Below, one piece after another: positions 6,468-11,021 of a stretch of 11,021 nt of DNA. The notes beneath the pieces are model-generated. The model had not been told where the DNA came from and made no database searches. It saw nothing but the letters and a program-made list of their open reading frames with translations. A program made the translations under genes and the position numbers. Position 1 is the stretch's first letter. Every line of letters begins with the position of its first letter. This DNA is from Gammaproteobacteria bacterium UBA6968 (lineage in GTDB: Bacteria > Pseudomonadota > Gammaproteobacteria > Pseudomonadales > Azotimanducaceae), in NCBI GenBank assembly GCA_002450255.1, contig DJYW01000033.1:10540-21560 (forward strand). The letters are read 5' to 3'.

Positions 6468-7673
6468 ATGAAACACCTTAGCCGCAACATTAAATACATA
6501 TTCTACGGCCTGATTTTGCTGTTGCTGATATGGGCGCTGCTACCGCTGATCACTATTACGCCCAGCCTGGAAGCCATAGTAGATGCCGACACCTACGACA
6601 TTACCGCCGTGACCGGCGGTCACTTAGATGAAGTCGCGGCAGAGAATATGAGCTACGCAGAGCGCGGCACCGTGATCGCGGTTAAATCCAATCAAAGATT
6701 CGACGGCTCCAGATTTACCGGGCTTACGCGAGAACGTAACGACCTCACAAACATGCTGATTTCTTTAGCTGCAAAAGAACAACATGACGCCGAGTTTCAG
6801 ACAGAGCTGGAGGCTCGCTACGAGCAACTCATTGCCGCATCGGAAGAGTTATTTCGCGCGCAAATCGAGGAATTGGAGGCCAAACATGATGCCCTGTATA
6901 GCGAACTGCAGGTGTCAGGAAGCGAGCTAAAACGCTATGAAGTGCTTGAAGCGACGCAGTTAGTAGATGCCGCCACTACCGAAGCGATTACAGCAAAAAA
7001 CGCTCGTTTAAAACACGAATGTAAGGCTATGAAAGCCGCAATCAAGGGATTAAAAATACGCAGAAACGCTGTTGAAAAGGGCTTCTTTCTTAATGAAGGA
7101 TACAACGATGTTCCGTATACGCAGCAGGAGATCGACAGAGTCAAGTTTCGCCGCGCTGAGCTCAAGGCAGAGTTAGAACACGTCCAAGAGCGCATCACCG
7201 AACTAGATACACACATAGCGACAGAAGGGAGCTTTAACACGCAACAAGAAACCGTCACCTATAAGACTCCTGTCAATTCTATGATCACTCGCATTTTTGT
7301 AAAAGAAGACCAAGAGATCATGCCAGGTACGAAAATAGCTGAGTTGATCGATGTTGACACGATCCATCTAGATGTTTTGCTCGACGAAGATTACTACGAT
7401 GTACTAAATATTGGTTCTAAGGTCCGAGTGCGATTAAACGGTTCTACTCAAGAATTCAGCGCAGAGGTCTACGCAAAAATTGGCAACATGATATCGCTTA
7501 CCAAACAAGAGTCGATGGTTCAGGCAGGACACAAAAACTCTGTACTGCTAAAACTCAAGTTCAACTATGAGGAACTAGGCGCCAGCCCTGCAAACGCTTT
7601 TTACTATGGGCGCAAGGCTAGCGTGATTTACGACAATTTAAATCTGTTGTCTTTTTTCACAAAGTATTTTTAG
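6468..7673 (+). CDS. HlyD/Alg44-like membrane fusion protein for exopolysaccharide export (BgsB-like)
   Basis: This 401-residue protein has a basic N-terminus, one membrane anchor (about 11-32), a short beta segment, a long Glu/Lys/Ala-rich coiled-coil hairpin (about 95-255) and a C-terminal beta-barrel region (about 262-390). The segment TPVNSMITRIFVKEDQEIMPG (267-287) is the second half of a lipoyl/barrel-sandwich motif, as in HlyD and EmrA proteins. It should sit in the inner membrane with most of its mass in the periplasm. The next gene encodes a processive family 2 glycosyltransferase in the same direction; this order matches bgsB-bgsA of Sinorhizobium meliloti. Alg44 of alginate synthesis is the other relative, but Alg44 has an N-terminal PilZ domain and none is present here. 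The ATG at 6468 has only a weak purine-rich site well upstream. Confidence 0.82.
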   Translation: MKHLSRNIKYIFYGLILLLLIWALLPLITITPSLEAIVDADTYDITAVTGGHLDEVAAENMSYAERGTVIAVKSNQRFDGSRFTGLTRERNDLTNMLISLAAKEQHDAEFQTELEARYEQLIAASEELFRAQIEELEAKHDALYSELQVSGSELKRYEVLEATQLVDAATTEAITAKNARLKHECKAMKAAIKGLKIRRNAVEKGFFLNEGYNDVPYTQQEIDRVKFRRAELKAELEHVQERITELDTHIATEGSFNTQQETVTYKTPVNSMITRIFVKEDQEIMPGTKIAELIDVDTIHLDVLLDEDYYDVLNIGSKVRVRLNGSTQEFSAEVYAKIGNMISLTKQESMVQAGHKNSVLLKLKFNYEELGASPANAFYYGRKASVIYDNLNLLSFFTKYF

Positions 7674-7743
7674 GGGCCACTAGCCGTTCTGCTTTTCTAT
7701 CTCTTTGGACGCTGCCTTATTCGATCGTTAATTCGCAAGAAAA

Positions 7744-7851
7744 ATGAGCGCAGTTAATTCCGAACTCGCAAAAACCTCTATTAATACCCAATCAAGATGG
7801 AACCAGCACGATATGCAACTACAGCCGCTTCAGATGCAAACTAAGTTCTAG
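7744..7851 (+). CDS. 35-codon small ORF directly upstream of, and in frame with, the glycosyltransferase
   Basis: The ORF begins at an ATG preceded by AAGAAAA and ends with TAG three bases before the glycosyltransferase ATG, in the same reading frame. Its 35 polar residues (MSAVNSELAK at the start, QMQTKF at the end) match no family I know. It may be a leader peptide giving translational coupling, because the glycosyltransferase ATG has no good ribosome site of its own. Alternatively it is the original N-terminus of the glycosyltransferase cut off by an amber codon, or simply chance. Confidence 0.3.
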   Translation: MSAVNSELAKTSINTQSRWNQHDMQLQPLQMQTKF

Positions 7852-7854
7852 CTT

Positions 7855-9771
7855 ATGTTCAGCCCCAGCCTCGATCTGACCCAAAACCTGGCGTTTATTC
7901 TGTCCCTGGCATACAGCGCAACACTGCTGATTTTTCTCAAGAGAGAGTGGGGGCTTGCGCGCTTGATTGCATCAAGCGTGTTTATTCTCATTTCCTTGCG
8001 CTACTTCGCTTGGCGAGCTACAAATTTTGAAGGCTCCTACTACAGCATGTGGTTTTTCGCGCTGGAACTCTTAGCAACCGTCGAAAACATCATATTCACC
8101 ATCCTACTGGTCAAACATCGCGACAACAGTACCGTCGCTGACGAACAACAAAAGCTGTTAGAAGCTTCACCGCCAGAAACCTGGCCGAGCGTCGATATTC
8201 TTATCCCCACCTATAACGAAGGTGAAGAGGTTTTAGAAGCGACGATCGCGACCGCTACCCATGTTGACTATCCAAATAAGACCGTCTGGGTCTGCGACGA
8301 TGGCAAGGATCGTGACTGGCTTAAATCACTCGCAGAAAGACACGGCGCAAACTACATAAATCGGAGCGACCGAAGTCATGCCAAAGCTGGCAATATCAAC
8401 AACGCGTTGAAGTTTTGTAAAGGCGACTTATTCGCTGTAATCGACGCCGACTTTTGTCTAACCCCAATTTTTTTGCGACGCGTAGTCGGACTCTTCAATG
8501 ATCCTACCGTTGGTATGGTGCAGATTCCTCATCACTTCTTTAACCGCGATGTATTGCAGGTAAACAGCGGCATGGAAGACTCGATACCCGATGAGCAACG
8601 ACTCTTTTTTAACCACCTTGCACCCGCTCGAGACGCTTGGGAGGTGGCATTTTGCTGCGGCTCTCTTTCTATCGCCAAACGCCAAGTGGTCGTTGAATCC
8701 GGTGGCATACCAACGGAGTCCATCACTGAAGACATACTGACTTCAATGGTGCTCCTGCGAAAAAATTGGAAAACGCGTTTTTTAAACGAACGCTTGGCGG
8801 TTGGTTTGGCGGCAGAAAACCTCGAGGGCCACATCGTTCAGCGTAAACGCTGGTGTCGCGGCGCATTACAAACGTTATTCCTACCCAGCGGGCCGCTAGG
8901 TCCGGGACTAACGCTGAAACAGCGCGTATTCTTTCTGCCGACCAGTTGGATCGCACCGCACCCGTTGCGAATATTTATGCTCTTGGTACCCGGCATCTAT
9001 TTTCTTTTCGATGTAGCCCCCTATCCGGCGCTCGATCTGGCTGCCTTCGCGGATATTGTTGCGCCGCTAATCATTATCACGGTTAGTACAATGGTCTGGT
9101 ACTTTCGCGAGTGCTATATCCCTTTTCTTTCTTTTACCTCACAGCTTCAACAAGGCCTGCATATTTTGCCCACCGCTATCGCCACCTTATTCAATCCATT
9201 TGAAGTAGAGTTCAAAGTTACCCCTAAAGGCAAGGCGGCCAAGAAACGGAGCAACGATACACGCACTATGTTGTTCGGCATTATCGTCGGCGTGTTCACA
9301 ACTGCGGGCATGGTTACCAAAGGTGTTTTTTGGCCGGATTACTCTTCTAGCGCTTTCAATCTGGTGGCAACCCTATGGGGCGCCTTTACTTTATTAGCGT
9401 GCGGGCTATTGATTCTGTTGTCGATAGATAGGGGCGGCAAAGAGGAACAGGAAGTCTTCAACATAGAAATGACTTTAGTTGCAAGAAGTAGTGCAGATCT
9501 GAATGCGGTGAAACTAACGGCTATGTCCAATGCAGTCGCAGAAATCGAATCAGTGGACGGTGTCAGCAGAACATTTGATGCCCTGCAGATAGACGGTATA
9601 GGGTGGGTACCGATCAAGCCCGTGGAAGGCTCAACTACCCGACACACCATCGAACGTTCTGAACTCAGCACAGAGCAAAAAGACATGCTGACCTGCTTTC
9701 TCTACTCAGGAAAATTTGAAACGGAGATCAGAGAAACCGATTGGCGAGCGCTAGTAAAGGGTGTGTTGTGA
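7855..9771 (+). CDS. Cellulose-synthase-like family 2 glycosyltransferase without PilZ (BgsA-like beta-glucan synthase)
   Basis: This 638-residue protein has about three N-terminal membrane helices (12-86), a cytoplasmic GT-A domain (about 110-345), further membrane segments to about 523, and a roughly 115-residue cytoplasmic tail. It carries the full processive set: PTYNEG (118-123), CDDGKDRDW with D148/D149, DAD (197-199), TED (291-293) and QRKRW (329-333), plus the gating-loop-like FNPFEVEFKVTPKG (446-459). These predict polymerisation of a UDP-sugar, probably UDP-glucose, into a beta-glucan with export through the membrane. No PilZ motif (RxxxR with DxSxxG) is seen. In S. meliloti BgsA, c-di-GMP is bound by a C-terminal region that is not PilZ, so the tail here may do the same; that is inference. 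There are no BcsB, BcsC or BcsZ neighbours, which argues against standard cellulose synthesis. Confidence 0.88.
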   Translation: MFSPSLDLTQNLAFILSLAYSATLLIFLKREWGLARLIASSVFILISLRYFAWRATNFEGSYYSMWFFALELLATVENIIFTILLVKHRDNSTVADEQQKLLEASPPETWPSVDILIPTYNEGEEVLEATIATATHVDYPNKTVWVCDDGKDRDWLKSLAERHGANYINRSDRSHAKAGNINNALKFCKGDLFAVIDADFCLTPIFLRRVVGLFNDPTVGMVQIPHHFFNRDVLQVNSGMEDSIPDEQRLFFNHLAPARDAWEVAFCCGSLSIAKRQVVVESGGIPTESITEDILTSMVLLRKNWKTRFLNERLAVGLAAENLEGHIVQRKRWCRGALQTLFLPSGPLGPGLTLKQRVFFLPTSWIAPHPLRIFMLLVPGIYFLFDVAPYPALDLAAFADIVAPLIIITVSTMVWYFRECYIPFLSFTSQLQQGLHILPTAIATLFNPFEVEFKVTPKGKAAKKRSNDTRTMLFGIIVGVFTTAGMVTKGVFWPDYSSSAFNLVATLWGAFTLLACGLLILLSIDRGGKEEQEVFNIEMTLVARSSADLNAVKLTAMSNAVAEIESVDGVSRTFDALQIDGIGWVPIKPVEGSTTRHTIERSELSTEQKDMLTCFLYSGKFETEIRETDWRALVKGVL

Positions 9772-10046
9772 TTGCAGGGACAGTGAATCGACGCAGAGCT
9801 CGGCCAATACAATGGGCCAGCTTGGACTACTTCACTCATTATTGGCTGCCAGGCACACCAATTCTTGCTGCTCCGAGTGGGTCTAGAGAAAACAAAACGG
9901 CAGATCAAGTAGTCTAAGCTGCCGGGGAGCTAAGTAGGCACCGGCACTCGCCTGAAGCAAAAGCCTTGCCTGCACAGGAGCAAGCGCGGTCGTGTATTTG
10001 GCAGAACAAAAGCGGCGTGGTGACCGCCACACAAAACAGCTAAACC
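9772..10046. other. Convergent intergenic region
   Basis: This 275-base gap lies between the glycosyltransferase and the SPOR gene. Downstream of the SPOR stop, the minus strand can form GGCG-GTCACCA-CGCC followed by GCTTTTG (about 10012-10035), a poor terminator candidate. I see no gene here. Confidence 0.3.
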
Positions 10047-10670
10047 CTAATTTTGTTTCAGCTTGTTCAATGTATACCCTGCGGGCGCCTCTGTTTGCAC
10101 CTGTGCATCATCAGCGACAGAGCTTGCGTCCGCCCTTCTGACCTGCTCATCAGCAATGCTTGATTCCTCTCTATCTAGCACCGACCAAGTGACTACTCTG
10201 TCGTCACCGTCCGTGTCGGACGACGCCGAGGAGTTAGTTGCATTCGCACCCATCTGATTCGCAGGAGAGCGTGCAGCACCAGACAAACTGCCTCCCAAAC
10301 CGGTGCTATCACCCGCGGGCATAAACCACACCCAGGCCGTTGGGTATTGCTGCTCACGCAATCGGCTAGCTCGATTCTTGGCGAGATCAAAATCGGCATA
10401 TGGACCAGCCGCCACGCGATAAGTGAGACCCGCTGAGGTCTCTTTAGCGACGACTGCATAAGGTTCCGTGCTCGCCTGTTGCGCCGCTTGAAGCCCAATC
10501 TCGGCCCGAACTCGGCTCTTAAAGCTGCCTACAGATACCCAATACTCGGCATAAACCGGAGCCGGCAGTAACAAAAGCAATGCCCACAGAGCACAGCTCA
10601 ACCGGCCACGCGGACTAATTTTTTGAGGGCTACGTAAAAAATGGCATTCAGCATTACGAAGTTCAATCAT
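10047..10670 (-). CDS. Secreted SPOR-domain protein with a disordered C-terminal tail
   Basis: With this start the protein has 207 residues. A hydrophobic segment (about 24-41) ends at PVYA-EYW, a good signal peptidase I site. Directly after it is a SPOR-like fold (about 42-117), with YWVSVGSF (43-50) and a second half around YRVAAGPYADFDLAKNRASRL (84-104). SPOR domains bind peptidoglycan glycan strands stripped of stem peptides, typically at division septa. The remaining 90 residues are rich in Ala, Ser, Asp and Gly and look disordered. Having the SPOR domain at the mature N-terminus with the linker behind it reverses the FtsN/DamX/RlpA layout. The frame extends upstream to a TTG at 10751, but that overlaps the regulator remnant; the ATG at 10670 is preferred, though no strong ribosome site supports it. 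Confidence 0.75.
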   Translation of the reverse strand: MIELRNAECHFLRSPQKISPRGRLSCALWALLLLLPAPVYAEYWVSVGSFKSRVRAEIGLQAAQQASTEPYAVVAKETSAGLTYRVAAGPYADFDLAKNRASRLREQQYPTAWVWFMPAGDSTGLGGSLSGAARSPANQMGANATNSSASSDTDGDDRVVTWSVLDREESSIADEQVRRADASSVADDAQVQTEAPAGYTLNKLKQN

Positions 10671-10775
10671 GTCAACGGCTATCGCTTGGGTTAGTCTCTG
10701 CGTCTCGGTAGAGGTGGTCTCAACCACCATTAGCGACGCATTGTACGCCAATTGATCTAGCGGACGAACTACTAA

Positions 10776-10967
10776 AATCGCATTGCACTAAGCATCAGCG
10801 CAGACTTGCCGTTTTTTGATAAAGAAGAAAGAGACTTACCCAGCAACCTACAACTCGAGTCTGAAGCGGTTAGTCAGATGTCGGAAGAAGACCAGAAGGC
10901 CATCCAGTCTTTGATTGATGCCATGATTTTAAAACACACGGCTAATCAGCTAAGGGCAAGACGATAG
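10776..10967 (+). pseudogene. C-terminal remnant of an XRE-family HTH regulator
   Basis: The open frame reads ADLPFFDKEERDLPSNLQLE and then EAVSQMSEEDQKAIQSLIDA, MILKHTANQLRARR, which matches the C-terminal dimerisation tail typical of XRE regulators (pattern: xxLLF..E.R.P...L...FEAVS.L...E...I..LIDAMILKH.A). The helix-turn-helix is missing: a stop codon (10773-10775) lies just upstream, and the only ATG in frame (10878) leaves 29 codons. In another frame, IDLADELLK (10751-10777) could be the end of the preceding helix after a one-base shift, which suggests decay rather than a short gene. A TTG at 10806 could in principle start a 53-residue protein, but it has no ribosome site. Confidence 0.5.
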
Positions 10968-10982
10968 GTTTTAAGCAGACAT

Positions 10983-11007
10983 AAAAAACCCAGCACTTGG
11001 CTGGGTT
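10983..11007 (-). terminator. Rho-independent terminator for a minus-strand gene off the right edge
   Basis: AACCCAGC and GCTGGGTT form a perfect 8-bp stem with a 5-base loop (10987-10994 and 11000-11007). On the minus strand the stem runs into six consecutive T's, the classic intrinsic terminator form. On the plus strand only TTC follows the hairpin, so it would be a weak stop for the regulator remnant. Confidence 0.8.
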
Positions 11008-11021
11008 CTAGAGAGCGAGCT

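Noticed and set aside
6468..7673. Drug-efflux (EmrA-type) or type I secretion adaptor
   Set aside because: No MFS, RND or ABC transporter gene is adjacent; the following gene is a processive glycosyltransferase, so a role in polysaccharide export fits better.
7855..9771. Standard bcsA cellulose synthase
   Set aside because: The catalytic motifs fit, but there is no PilZ domain and no bcsB/bcsC/bcsZ neighbour; the partner is an HlyD-type protein.

Overview
The window looks like chromosomal DNA from a marine-type gammaproteobacterium. This is inferred from moderate GC, a tRNA gene that encodes its own CCA end, a lipoprotein DUF885 peptidase, a SPOR-domain protein, and an uncharacterised four-helix membrane protein of a type I associate with gammaproteobacteria. 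I cannot fix the genus. No insertion sequence, integrase or CRISPR array is visible.

Layout, left to right. A small membrane protein (minus strand) is divergent from a secreted PQQ-type sugar dehydrogenase (plus), which is followed by a large DUF885 lipoprotein metallopeptidase (plus). This peptidase converges on an FMN nitroreductase (minus). Next comes about 560 bases of apparently non-coding DNA rich in short perfect tandem duplications. It leads into a split tRNA gene on the minus strand: the two halves of a tRNA-Arg(CCU) lie 314 bases apart, and the DNA between them has the conserved core of a group I (IC3-type) self-splicing intron. A 393-base leader then precedes a plus-strand pair: an HlyD/Alg44-like inner-membrane fusion protein and a cellulose-synthase-like family 2 glycosyltransferase without a PilZ domain. 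At the right end are a SPOR-domain secreted protein (minus), the C-terminal remnant of an XRE-family regulator (plus), and an intrinsic terminator serving a minus-strand gene beyond the right edge.

The two most notable items are these. (1) The tRNA-Arg(CCU) group I intron enters exactly after anticodon base U36. Its internal guide GGG pairs with the anticodon CCU. P2, P3, P4, P7 and P9 can be drawn by eye, and both L2 and L9 are GAAA tetraloops. It is larger than the classic Azoarcus and Agrobacterium tRNA introns because the P5 side is expanded. (2) The fusion protein plus glycosyltransferase pair resembles the BgsB/BgsA mixed-linkage beta-glucan synthase of Sinorhizobium meliloti more than a cellulose operon. 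It probably makes and exports an exopolysaccharide, perhaps under c-di-GMP control through a non-PilZ C-terminal domain. The other genes are ordinary metabolic or envelope functions with no evident link to these two.
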